Assembly: GCA_003021015.1 (NCBI GenBank)
Contig: PXRK01000038.1
Span: 1 to 64,000 of the forward strand
Reading direction: 5' to 3'
Source: Halobacteriales archaeon QS_4_66_20
Lineage (GTDB): Archaea > Halobacteriota > Halobacteria > Halobacteriales > Haloarculaceae
Length of the DNA stretch: 64,000 nucleotides
Within the stretch, counting starts at the first letter, position 1. Each line of letters starts with the position of its first letter. Below are positions 33,205-41,428 of this stretch, piece after piece. Position numbers and translations under genes: made by a program. The notes under the pieces were generated by a model. That model worked only from the letters and a program-made list of their open reading frames with translations. It did not search any database and was not told the DNA's origin.

Positions 33205-34483
33205 ATGAACCACGAACAGTCGCGGTCGTTGTACGACAGGGCGCTGTCGGTGCTCCCGGGCGGGGTCAACTCCTCTGTCAGGGCGGTCCAGCCGTACCCG
33301 TTCTTCGTCGAGCGGGGCGACGGCGGGCACGTGATTGACGCCGACGGCAACCGGTATCTGGACTTCGTGATGGGCTACGGCCCGCTGTTGCTCGGCCACG
33401 ACCTCCCCGAGCCGGTGACGGCTGCGATCCAGCAGCGCGCCAGCGAGGGGCCGATGTACGGCGCCCCCACCGAGGTCGAGGTGGAGCTCGCCGAGTTCGT
33501 CTGCCGGCACGTCCCCAGCGTCGAGATGCTCCGGTTCGTCAACAGCGGCACCGAGGCGACGGTGTCGGCGGTCAGGCTGGCGCGGGGCTACACCGGCCGC
33601 GAGAAGATCGTCGTCATGCAGGGCGGCTACCACGGCGCCCAGGAGTCGACGCTCGTCGAGGGCGAAGGCGACCACACCCACCCCTCCAGCCCCGGCATCC
33701 CCGAGTCGTTCGCCGAGCACACGCTGACCGTCCCATTCAACGACGAGGACGCCGTCCACGAGGTGTTCGAGGCCCACGGCGAGGAGATCGCGGCGGTGCT
33801 GACCGAACCGATCCTGGGCAACCACGGGATCGTCCACCCTGTCGAGGGCTACCTAGAGACGCTACGAGAGGTCACCGACGAGCACGGCGCGCTGCTGGTC
33901 TTCGACGAGGTGATCACCGGCTTCCGCGTCGGCGGCCTCCAGTGTGCCCAGGGGAAGTTCGGCGTGACGCCCGACGTGACGACGTTCGGCAAGATCATCG
34001 GCGGCGGGTTCCCCGTCGGCGCCATCGGCGGCCGGACCGAGATCGTCGAGGAGTGCCGCGGGGCTGGCGACGCTGCGCTACGCCGCCGAGCACGACGTCT
34101 ACGACCACGTCAACGACCTGGGCGAGCAGCTGCGCTCGGGGCTGACCGACATCGTCGCCGACCAGGCACCGGCGTACACGGTCGTCGGCACCGACAGCAT
34201 GTTCAAGGTGATCTTCACCCGCGACGGGCCCTCCGAGTTCGGGGACCACTGCGTGGCGGGCTGTCGCCAGCGGCCGGCCTGTGACCGCTATGACTACTGC
34301 CCGACGAACGGGACCGACGTCAAGCGGGCCGACACCGAGCGCTGGGAGCGGCTGTTCTGGCCGGCGATAAAGGAGGAGGGCGTGTTCCTCACGCCGAACC
34401 AGTTCGAGTCCCAGTTCGTCTGTGACGCCCACACTCGGGAGGACATCGAGGAGACGCTGGAAGCGTACAAGGCGGCGCTGTAG
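33205..34483 (+). pseudogene. hemL: Glutamate-1-semialdehyde aminomutase, frameshifted by an internal deletion
   Basis: The first frame (33205-34054) encodes the N-terminal part with the PLP lysine in [18 protein letters not shown]. At IVEE the frame breaks; the next frame (34055-34483) resumes with [16 protein letters not shown] and runs to the normal end LEAYKAAL. Compared with other HemL proteins, the segment of about 20 residues between them (usually F-T-P-x-G-D-V-F-Q-x-G-T and P-V-x-M) is missing: about 59 nt lost. That segment lines the active site, so the product should be inactive. Since HemL is normally needed for heme, either another copy exists or this is an assembly error. Left alone, translation would end at 34284 after 359 aa. 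Confidence 0.8.
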
Positions 34484-34485
34484 CC

Positions 34486-35331
34486 ATGGGCGAGGACGCC
34501 GCCGAGGAGCGCAACCTCTTTGCCCGGACCAGAGAGCGGACGGCGGCCTACGTCGCGAGCGACCTCGGCGTCGTCCGGGTCGACCTCGGCCCGGACCGCA
34601 TCGGCGAGTTCTCGCTGGTCGAGCGCTGCAGCGCCCGCGGCGTCGCCGCCAGCGACGCGCTGATCACCGTGGCGACGCCCGACGACGTGCTGCTCGACCG
34701 CGGCGACGGGTTCGCTGGCGCCGGATTCGGTGCGGCAACGGCCGTCGGCATCGACGGCGAGACGGTGTACGCTGGGGCCCCTGACGGCGAGGTCGGCCGA
34801 CTCGACGCCTCCGGGGAGTCGGCGGGCGGCTGGACCTCCGTCGGCACGGTCGAGGAGCCGCGGCGCTTCGACGGCCCGCTGCTCGCCGCTGGGGACGGCG
34901 TCTACCGGGTCGACGACGGGCTCGAATCACTGGGACTGGACGGAGCACAGGACGTCGCAGCCGCCGGGCCGTACGCGGCGACCGAAGACGGGCTATTTCG
35001 GCTGACAGACGGCGGCTGGCGACGCGAACACGACGGTGCGGCCTCGGTCGTAGTGGCCGACGGCGAGCGCGCCCACGCGGTCGGCGAGGCTCGGGTGCTC
35101 GAACGGGTCGGCGGCGACTCGACAGGGGACGCCGCAGTCTGGGAACCCCTGGCGACGCCCGGAAGCGCCCGGCCGGTAGACCTCGCGTACGGCGCGTGCC
35201 TGTACGCCGTCACCGAAGCGGGCGAGTTCCTGCTCGCGGCCGAGGAGGAGCAGACTACGGACGGCCAGGGCGGCTGGCGCACCCGGACGCTGGGTATCCG
35301 GGGCGTCACGGGCCTCGTCGCCCTGGGGTGA
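34486..35331 (+). CDS. Beta-propeller-like haloarchaeal protein
   Basis: The 281-aa acidic protein is made of short beta-type repeats (for example GIDGETVYAGAPDGEVGRLD, LLAAGDGVYRVDDGLESLGL and PYAATEDGLFRLTDGGW), suggesting a beta-propeller. There is no signal peptide, so it is cytoplasmic. It starts 3 nt after the hemL stop. I do not know its function; the tight spacing suggests coexpression with heme genes. Confidence 0.72.
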   Translation: MGEDAAEERNLFARTRERTAAYVASDLGVVRVDLGPDRIGEFSLVERCSARGVAASDALITVATPDDVLLDRGDGFAGAGFGAATAVGIDGETVYAGAPDGEVGRLDASGESAGGWTSVGTVEEPRRFDGPLLAAGDGVYRVDDGLESLGLDGAQDVAAAGPYAATEDGLFRLTDGGWRREHDGAASVVVADGERAHAVGEARVLERVGGDSTGDAAVWEPLATPGSARPVDLAYGACLYAVTEAGEFLLAAEEEQTTDGQGGWRTRTLGIRGVTGLVALG

Positions 35332-35384
35332 GGAGCGGTCGCTACCGACAGCGATATTAGTGGTCAGCGTGCAGCATTGGTTCC

Positions 35385-35933
35385 ATGTCACTCGCAGAAC
35401 GCTCCAGGCACGAGGTCGAGCGGCGGGTAGCCCGCCTCCGGGCGGAGTTCGGCGAGTTCCCGGTCGAGCAGCTTACGGTTGAGAATGACCCCTCCTACTT
35501 CGAGCACGGCCGGGAGTACATCGAGGGGGGCCACGTCGGCGCGGCGGGGGCGGTGATCCACCGGGAGGACGGGCGGGTGCTGTTGATCTACCACTCGGAG
35601 GCCAAAACCTGGGGGCCGCCCGGCGGCGGGCACGAACCCGGGGAGACGCTGGAGGAAACCGCACTGCGGGAGGTCCGCGAGGAGACGACCGTCGAGTGTC
35701 AGCTCACCGGCGTGTTCCGCGCGGAGCGCAAGCGGTTCGTCCACGAGGAGGACCCCGAGCAGCGGGGGTACCTGCTCGAACTGTTCTTCGAGGCAGCGTA
35801 CGTCTCGGGCACCCCAGACGCGTCGGGCGATGACGAGATCACGGCGGCCCGGTGGTTCGAGGAACCGCCCGAGAACGACCTCGACTTCAGAGTCGAGCCC
35901 GGAAGCGGTATCTGGACCGGCGCCGCACCGTGA
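35385..35933 (+). CDS. Nudix hydrolase
   Basis: The 182-aa protein contains a complete Nudix box, GGGHEPGETLEETALREV then REETTV (residues about 83-107), with the Glu residues that bind Mg. It should hydrolyse a nucleoside diphosphate linked to another group. An N-terminal helix of 45 residues precedes the domain. The C-terminal half includes EITAARWFEEPPEN. The substrate cannot be told from sequence. Confidence 0.9.
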   Translation: MSLAERSRHEVERRVARLRAEFGEFPVEQLTVENDPSYFEHGREYIEGGHVGAAGAVIHREDGRVLLIYHSEAKTWGPPGGGHEPGETLEETALREVREETTVECQLTGVFRAERKRFVHEEDPEQRGYLLELFFEAAYVSGTPDASGDDEITAARWFEEPPENDLDFRVEPGSGIWTGAAP

Positions 35934-35990
35934 GACACTCGCGGCTATCCGGGCAGCAGTACGGTTCGGATGGACAAAAAATGGAGTCGA

Positions 35991-36113
35991 CTACGCGGGT
36001 TCGTCGGGCGTCTCGACGTCCACGTTTTCGTCGCTGCTGCGGAATTTCTTCAGCGTCACGATACCGATGACGATCGCCACCGTGGCGAGGAGGGTCTTTT
36101 TGACTTTGCCCAT
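35991..36113 (-). CDS. Small membrane protein, 40 aa
   Basis: MGKVKKTLLATVAIVIGIVT is a membrane segment with a positive N-terminus, followed by LKKFRSSDENVDVETPDEPA, an acidic tail. A TTGTTAAG box lies about 27 nt upstream of the ATG on the minus strand, which supports a real gene. Its function is unknown. It converges on the Nudix gene and is too short for most gene finders. Confidence 0.6.
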   Translation of the reverse strand: MGKVKKTLLATVAIVIGIVTLKKFRSSDENVDVETPDEPA

Positions 36114-36197
36114 ACCTGAACGACGGGGCAGGACCACTTAACAATTTCTTGTTTGTCACGTCGGCCGGCGCTGACACCCGCTCTGTCCGGCGACCCG

Positions 36198-36223
36198 ATA
36201 GTGATTGTTGTGAGTATTTTCGG
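36198..36223. repeat. Solo left end of a type D/A element
   Basis: ATAGTGATTGTTGTGA followed by GTATTTTCGG is a type B/D end fused to the TATTTTCGG core of D. No matching right end is visible; an 81-bp tandem repeat follows. Confidence 0.5.
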
Positions 36224-36230
36224 GGCCACA

Positions 36231-36392
36231 AAGCACCGAAAATCTCGCTCTACACGGTTTCGCTCGATTTTCGAGCTTTCGACCCTCCTTCGCTGCGCTC
36301 AGTCGTGTCTGAAGCACCGAAAATCTCGCTCTACACGGTTCCGCTCGATTTTCGAGCTTTCGACCCTCCTTCGCTGCGCTCAGTCGTGTCTA
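36231..36392. repeat. Tandem duplication of 81 bp spanning the purHN 3' end
   Basis: Two units of 81 bp (36231-36311 and 36312-36392) differ at two positions. Each carries a copy of the last codons and stop of purHN (CFRHD then TGA). Each also contains the hairpin GCTCGATTTTCGAGC and the CTTCGCTGCGCTCAG motif. Eight bases of a third unit follow inside the gene. Confidence 0.9.
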
Positions 36393-38041
36393 AAGCACCG
36401 CGTCCCGGTCATGACCATCGCCATGTCGTGCTCGTCGGCGGCCTCGATCACGGCGTCGTCGTTTTTCGACCCACCGGGCTGGATGACGGCCTCGATGCCG
36501 GCCTCGGCGGCGTACCCGATGCCGTCGGGGAATGGGAAGAACGCGTCCGAAGCCATCACGGCGCCGTCGGCGTCCTTGGCCTCGGCGTGCTCGTCGGCTT
36601 TCATCGCCGCCAGCCGGACCGCGTCGACGCGGGACACCTGCCCCATGCCGATGCCGACCGTCTCCGTTCCGTTTGCGAACACGATGGCGTTGGACTTGAC
36701 GTGCTTGATCGTCTGCCAGGCGAACAGCATCGACTCGAGCTGTTCCCCGGTCGGCTCGCGCTCGGTGGCGACCTCCAGGTCGTCGAGGTCGGGCTGCTGG
36801 CGGTCCCGCTCCTGGACCAGGCGGCCGCCGACGAGTGGTTTCTCCACCGGTGCTTCCGGTTGGCCGCCGAGCGCTCGCGGCTGCCCACCGCTCGCGTCGT
36901 TCGGGGTCTGTGAGACCCCGCTCCCCACGTCGAGCACCCGGAGGTTTTCTTTCCCGCGCAGGACGTCGAGCGCGTCGGCGGTGTAGCCCGGTGCGACGAC
37001 GATCTCCTTGAACGAGTCGACGATCCCCTCGGCCGTGGCGGCGTCGCACTCGCGGTTCAGCGCGACGATGCCGCCGAACGCGCTCTGCGGGTCGGTCGCG
37101 AGCGCGTGCTCGTAGGCACTCGCGAGCGTGTCTGCGGTCGCACAGCCGGCGGGGTTGGTGTGCTTGATGACGGCGGCGGCGGGGTCGTCGAACTCCCTGA
37201 CGAGGTTCAGTGCCGCGTCGGCGTCGTTGTAGTTGTTGTACGACATCCCCTTGGCGCCCTCGTTGAGCTGTGGCGCGTGGACGACGCTCGCCTCGTCGGC
37301 GGTGTAGTCGGCGTACAGCGCCGCGTTCTGGTGGGGGTTCTCGCCGTACCGGAGTTCGGCTGCGCGGTCGCCGCTGGTCACGCGACGGGCGGGGAACTGC
37401 CCGTTGTCGTCGCTGTCGACGTGAACCGCGCCCGCGTCGCGGTCGACCGTCACGCGGTCCTCGGCGAACCAGCGGACAGCTCGCGGGTACGCGCGGAACT
37501 CGCCCTGGTAGAGCACGCGGTCAGTCAGGTCGTCTTTCTCGTCGTCGTCGTACACCGGGATCGGCTCCTGGGTGACGATCGGGCCGGCGTCGACCGTCTC
37601 CTCGACGACGTTGCCCTGGTCGTCGGTGGCGTCGGTGACGACGTGGACCGTACAGCCGGTGACGGCGACGCCGGCGTCGAGCGCGTCGCCCCAGGCGTCC
37701 GTCCCCGGGAACGAGGGGAGCAGCGACGGGTGGACGTTCAGCGTCGTCGGCGTCCCGTCGAGGAACGTGTCCGAGAGGATGCGCATGTAGCCGTCGAGGC
37801 AGACGAGATCGAACTCGTAGTCGGCCAGCGCCGCCAGGACGCGCCGCTCGTGGTCGCGGCGTGATTCGCCGTCCTCGCGGACGACCGTCTCCGTCGGAAT
37901 GTCGCGCGTCTCCGCCTTCTCCAGGACCGGTGCGTCCGCGTCGTTCGTGAGGACCACCGAGAACTCGGAACCGCCGGGCGCCCGGTCGGCGAGGTGCATG
38001 AGGTTGCGGCCGCGGTTGCTTGCCATGCCGGCGAGATTCAT
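36380..38041 (-). CDS. purHN: Fused GAR formyltransferase and AICAR formyltransferase
   Basis: The 553-aa enzyme covers two one-carbon steps of purine synthesis. Residues 1-195 are a PurN domain (LAGMASNRGRNLMHLADRA, then NVHPSLLPSFPG with the catalytic His, and D-A-G-P-I). Residues 215-553 are the AICAR formyltransferase part of PurH (LRYGENPHQNAALY, VIKHTNPAGCA with Lys-His, SDAFFPFPDG). The IMP cyclohydrolase part is absent, as usual in haloarchaea, where a separate archaeal enzyme closes the ring. An odd Ser/Gly/Pro-rich insert lies at residues 373-402. The start MNLAGMASN is nine codons inside the open frame. Confidence 0.9.
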   Translation of the reverse strand: MNLAGMASNRGRNLMHLADRAPGGSEFSVVLTNDADAPVLEKAETRDIPTETVVREDGESRRDHERRVLAALADYEFDLVCLDGYMRILSDTFLDGTPTTLNVHPSLLPSFPGTDAWGDALDAGVAVTGCTVHVVTDATDDQGNVVEETVDAGPIVTQEPIPVYDDDEKDDLTDRVLYQGEFRAYPRAVRWFAEDRVTVDRDAGAVHVDSDDNGQFPARRVTSGDRAAELRYGENPHQNAALYADYTADEASVVHAPQLNEGAKGMSYNNYNDADAALNLVREFDDPAAAVIKHTNPAGCATADTLASAYEHALATDPQSAFGGIVALNRECDAATAEGIVDSFKEIVVAPGYTADALDVLRGKENLRVLDVGSGVSQTPNDASGGQPRALGGQPEAPVEKPLVGGRLVQERDRQQPDLDDLEVATEREPTGEQLESMLFAWQTIKHVKSNAIVFANGTETVGIGMGQVSRVDAVRLAAMKADEHAEAKDADGAVMASDAFFPFPDGIGYAAEAGIEAVIQPGGSKNDDAVIEAADEHDMAMVMTGTRCFRHD

Positions 38042-38142
38042 ATGCGACTCGCGGTCCGGCGCGCGCAAAGGTATTGCGATCCACCCCAGTACTACGCAGT
38101 GAAGGCAAACTGGAACGTGCTATCTGACGGACGGCGGCCCGA

Positions 38143-39267
38143 TCACGACGTGTGCTCCGCGATCGCCTGCGCGGAGAGCGTCGCAACCGTCTCCGGGTCG
38201 AAATCGGCGTCGTGCCAGGCCGGCAGGCGGTTGTCGCCGTCGGGTGGTTCGATCGCCGCGGCGTAGCGGTCGACCTGCTCGCGCTCGCCGGCGCGGTCGA
38301 ACCTGAAGCCGTTGAACGCCGCGTCCGCTTCGTACTGGTCGATGACCTCGCGGGCACACCTGCGGTAGTGCCCGGGCAGTGCGTCGTAGTCGGGGGCGAG
38401 ACCGTGTTCTTCCAGGACTGTGAACAGTGTCGCGCCGACCTGCCCGGCCATCTCGTCGAGGCCGTCCGGGCCGCTGACTGAGCGGTGCTCGTGCTCGTGG
38501 ACGCCGAGGTCGACCTGCGCGGTGCCCGCAAAGCCGGCCGCGTCGAAAGCGTCACCGAGCGTCCCGATCTCCAGCCCCCACCCCCGGGGGGCACGGAGGC
38601 GGCGGGCCAGCGTCCCGGTCGTCGCGAACTCGCCGGCCAGCGCGTAGCGGAACGCCCGCAGGTAGGCGAGCAGGTCCTCGCCCTCCTGGTTGCCCGTCTC
38701 TGCAGCGCCTATGGCGTCCGCAGCGAGCGCACGGAGCATCGGCACGATAAACAGCCGGAACAGCCGCCCGTAGAGGCGGTCGTTCTCGACGCGGGCGTAG
38801 TACCCCTTGACGAACTCGTACTCGCGCGTGAGCGGAAACAGCAGCCGCGGGACCTGCGTCGCGTCGTAGTTCACCACGTCGGCGTCGTGGACGACGACGT
38901 ACTCGGCGTCGCTGGCGACCCCGAGGCCGAGCCAGACGTCCCGGCCCTTCCCTGCGGTGCCGTCGAGGCCCCGCTCGGCGAGCCGTGCCTCCAGCCGCGG
39001 CGCGGTACACCACAGCACCGTCGTCGAGAGGTCGAAGCCGTCGACCCACGAGACGACGTCGTCGATCTGTCTCTCGTCGGCCCGCACCGCGATCAGCACC
39101 CGCCCGGGGTCGACCCCCTCGAGCGTCGAGAGTACCCGCTCGGCTGCGAGGCTTGTGTGGTCCCGCTCGGTCAACGGCACCACCACGGTCGCACGGTCGG
39201 TCGGCGCCGCCGGGTGCGCGTTTCCGAAGTCGTGGAGGGTCGCGATGCGCTCCTGGACGTACTCCAT
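38143..39267 (-). CDS. Glycosyltransferase, glucosyl-3-phosphoglycerate synthase-like
   Basis: The 374-aa cytoplasmic protein has a GT-A fold: TVVVPLTERDHTSLAAERVL at the start, a GKGRDVWLGLG loop and the metal-binding VVHDADVVNYD, then EFVKGYYARVENDRLYGR. This layout matches the retaining GT81-type enzymes that make glucosyl- or mannosyl-phosphoglycerate. A role in a compatible solute or surface glycan is possible. It lies about 100 bp upstream of purHN on the same strand. Confidence 0.75.
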   Translation of the reverse strand: MEYVQERIATLHDFGNAHPAAPTDRATVVVPLTERDHTSLAAERVLSTLEGVDPGRVLIAVRADERQIDDVVSWVDGFDLSTTVLWCTAPRLEARLAERGLDGTAGKGRDVWLGLGVASDAEYVVVHDADVVNYDATQVPRLLFPLTREYEFVKGYYARVENDRLYGRLFRLFIVPMLRALAADAIGAAETGNQEGEDLLAYLRAFRYALAGEFATTGTLARRLRAPRGWGLEIGTLGDAFDAAGFAGTAQVDLGVHEHEHRSVSGPDGLDEMAGQVGATLFTVLEEHGLAPDYDALPGHYRRCAREVIDQYEADAAFNGFRFDRAGEREQVDRYAAAIEPPDGDNRLPAWHDADFDPETVATLSAQAIAEHTS

Positions 39268-39381
39268 CGGCTACGTGTATGGGTGGATCGCAAAAAGCCC
39301 CGCGATCTGTGCGAGCGCTGCCCGCCCCGACCGTCGTCACCGGGTGCAGATTCTCTCCCACTGTTCGAGGCTCCGGGAGCT

Positions 39382-39390
39382 TTTTTATAC
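39382..39390 (+). promoter_or_regulatory. TATA box of the zinc-ribbon gene
   Basis: TTTTTATAC lies 22-30 nt before the ATG at 39412. It fixes the short leaderless start inside a much longer open frame. Confidence 0.65.
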
Positions 39391-39411
39391 TCCCGGAAAG
39401 TACCGTGGGAT

Positions 39412-39582
39412 ATGAAGTCGACACAAAAGGGTCTGCGCTCCGGCGAAATCGAGAAGGACACCTACGAGCGCCTCTCCTGTGCCGAATGCGACGAGCAGCT
39501 CGACACGAAAAACGACCCCGACGAACTCGGCCGCGTGCGCATCTGTCCCGGGTGCGGCCGCGAGTGGAAGGAAGTCGGGTGA
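39412..39582 (+). CDS. Small zinc-ribbon protein
   Basis: The 56-aa protein reads MKSTQKGLRSGEIEKDTYER, then SCAECDEQL and ICPGCGREW: two Cys pairs for one zinc. It resembles a widespread group of small haloarchaeal zinc-finger proteins; the group name is not certain. It is divergent from the glycosyltransferase gene. Elements A2 and D3 follow directly after its stop. Confidence 0.8.
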   Translation: MKSTQKGLRSGEIEKDTYERLSCAECDEQLDTKNDPDELGRVRICPGCGREWKEVG

Positions 39583-39587
39583 TCGTG

Positions 39588-39700
39588 ATACGGTCGTGCG
39601 TGATTATTTTCAGCACTGGGGCCCCAATATCCGTTGGTTTCACGGGCTGAAACGCACAACACGCGATTCCATAGCGGTACACAGTCACGCACGACCGTAT
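39588..39700. repeat. Palindromic element A2 (113 bp)
   Basis: Perfect 16-bp terminal repeats as in A1 and three differences from A1 over 113 bp. It begins in a TGATACGG motif 5 nt after the zinc-ribbon stop. One base (G) separates it from D3. Confidence 0.92.
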
Positions 39701-39701
39701 G

Positions 39702-39812
39702 ATAGTGATTGTTGTGACTCTTTACCACCGGGTATTTGTCAGATTCTAGTTTTGAGGCGTGAAACCGCCGTTAGTGCGATGTAGTGCCGAAAATAATCAC
39801 AACAGTCACTAT
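39702..39812. repeat. Palindromic element D3 (111 bp)
   Basis: Type D element with ends ATAGTGATTGTTGTGA and TCACAACAGTCACTAT and an internal GCGTGAAACCGCCG, shared with D2 at 61333. It starts one base after A2. It fills the gap up to the carotenoid oxygenase promoter; the rest of 39583-39884 holds nothing else recognisable. Confidence 0.88.
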
Positions 39813-39884
39813 GAGTCGCAGGGAGGCAACAGCAGTATACAGCCGCCCGTACTTTCATGCGGTATCCGCCCAAACCAGTGGGCC

Positions 39885-41288
39885 GTGGCAGACGCAAACT
39901 TCACGCCGGGGTTCCGGTCGCTGGACGAGGAGGTGACCGACCGCACGCTGCCGGTCGAGGGGTCGTTCCCGCCGTGGCTCTCGGGCCAGCTCATCCGCAA
40001 CGGCCCGGCGAAGTTCGAGGGCGGCGGACAGCGGCTGACCCACTGGTTCGACGGGCTCGCGATGCCGCGCAAGTACGCGTTCGACGGCGGCGAGGTCCGC
40101 TACACGAACCGGTTTCTCCGTACCGAGAGCTACGAGGACGCGGCGGCCGGCCGGCCGATCGGGCAGTTCGCGACCGGCGTCGGCGGCCTGGCGAAGGCGC
40201 TGGGCTGGCTGCGCCGGCTGGGTCCGCCAGAACCGACCGACAACGCGAACGTCCACGTCGCCAGGCTCGACGGCGGGTTCGTCGCACTGACGGAGGTTCC
40301 GAAGTGGGTCCGCTTCGACAGCGAGACGCTCGCCACTCGCGGCGAGTTCACGTTCCAGGACCTCGCTACACACCACATGATCACCGCCCACCTCGTCGAG
40401 GACCCCCACCGCGGCGAGCACGTGGGCCACGCGCTCACGTTCGGGCGGACACACGAGTACCGCCTGTTTCGGATCCCCGACGGAACGAGACGGCGCGAGG
40501 AGTTCGCCGCCATCCCGACCGACAGCCCTGCATACGTCCACAGCGTCGGCGTCAGCGAGGACCACGTCACCCTCGTCGAGACGCCGCTGCGGATCGACGT
40601 CCTGCGGGCGCTCTCGCCGTTCACCGAGGGGTTTTTCGACCTGCTGGACTGGCAATCGGAGCGCGACACGACGTTTTACGTCGTTTCCCGCGATACGGGC
40701 AAGGTGGCAGTCGAGGCGACGGCGCCGCCGTTTTTCACGTTCCACACGGTCAACGCCTTCGAGGACGGCGGCGACGTCGTCGTCGATCTGATCGCCTTCG
40801 AGGACGACGGCGTCGTGACTGCGCTTCGCCTCGACGACCTCGCCGAGCAGGGGTTTGCTGGCGTGCCGCCGGGCCGACTCGAGCGGTACCGGATCGCGCC
40901 CGACGGGACCATCGAGCGACGACGGCTGTACGACGGCGGGATCGAACTCCCTGACGTGCCCCGGCAGGTGCGGACCCGGCCGTACCGGTACGCCTACGGG
41001 CAGTCGACCGACCGCGAGGGCGCGAACGAGCTGGTGAAGGTCGACACCGAGCGCGGGACCGCCCGCGAGTTCTGGGAGCGGGAGCTCTACGTCGAGGAGC
41101 CCTGCGTAGTCAGCCGTCCCGACGCCGACGCCGAGGACGACGGCGTCGTGCTCGCGCCGGCGCTTGACGTCGCCGCCGAGCAGTCGCTGCTTTTGTGTTT
41201 CGACGCAGCGACGCTCGCGGAACTGGGCCGCGCGCGGGTGCCCCACCCGATCCCGTTCGGTTTCCACGGCCGCTTTTTCGGGTCGTGA
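39885..41288 (+). CDS. Carotenoid cleavage oxygenase family protein
   Basis: The 467-aa protein belongs to the RPE65/carotenoid oxygenase family of non-heme iron enzymes. Four iron His ligands are visible in LATHHMITAHLV, YVHSVGVSEDH, FFTFHTVNAFED and the C-terminal IPFGFHGRFFGS; RNGPAKFEGG and HWFDGLAM near the start are also typical. It could cleave a carotenoid, for example to retinal, but the target is not readable. The open frame extends through element D3, so GTG at 39885 (ADANFTPGFRSLDEEV) is taken as start. Confidence 0.87.
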   Translation: MADANFTPGFRSLDEEVTDRTLPVEGSFPPWLSGQLIRNGPAKFEGGGQRLTHWFDGLAMPRKYAFDGGEVRYTNRFLRTESYEDAAAGRPIGQFATGVGGLAKALGWLRRLGPPEPTDNANVHVARLDGGFVALTEVPKWVRFDSETLATRGEFTFQDLATHHMITAHLVEDPHRGEHVGHALTFGRTHEYRLFRIPDGTRRREEFAAIPTDSPAYVHSVGVSEDHVTLVETPLRIDVLRALSPFTEGFFDLLDWQSERDTTFYVVSRDTGKVAVEATAPPFFTFHTVNAFEDGGDVVVDLIAFEDDGVVTALRLDDLAEQGFAGVPPGRLERYRIAPDGTIERRRLYDGGIELPDVPRQVRTRPYRYAYGQSTDREGANELVKVDTERGTAREFWERELYVEEPCVVSRPDADAEDDGVVLAPALDVAAEQSLLLCFDAATLAELGRARVPHPIPFGFHGRFFGS

Positions 41289-41291
41289 CCA

Positions 41292-41403
41292 TATACAGCC
41301 AGACGTGACTCCGTACAGTGCCAGGACAGTCCATCGGCTGTGTCATGCCCCGAAAACGGGAGTTGGGACGGCACGGCGTGAATGAATCACGTCCGGGTGT
41401 ATA
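41292..41403. repeat. Palindromic element C2 (112 bp)
   Basis: The ends TATACAGCCAGACGTGA and TCACGTCCGGGTGTATA form imperfect terminal repeats. The interior includes GTGTCATGCCCCGAAAACGG. It begins 3 nt after the carotenoid oxygenase stop, and its right end provides the next TATA box. Confidence 0.88.
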
Positions 41404-41406
41404 AGA
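41397..41406 (+). promoter_or_regulatory. TATA box inside the end of element C2
   Basis: GTGTATAAGA lies 23-32 nt before the ATG at 41429 and coincides with the terminal repeat of C2. This is the same arrangement as at 12209. Confidence 0.65.
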
Positions 41407-41428
41407 GGGAGCCCACAGACACAGCAGT

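Noticed and set aside
25425-36392. Direct repeats at 25425 and 36231 as possible CRISPR arrays
   Set aside because: Only two adjacent units each with no spacers, and no cas genes nearby.
39759-39884. Upstream GTG start of the carotenoid oxygenase
   Set aside because: The extension is read through element D3, so the later GTG at 39885 is more likely.
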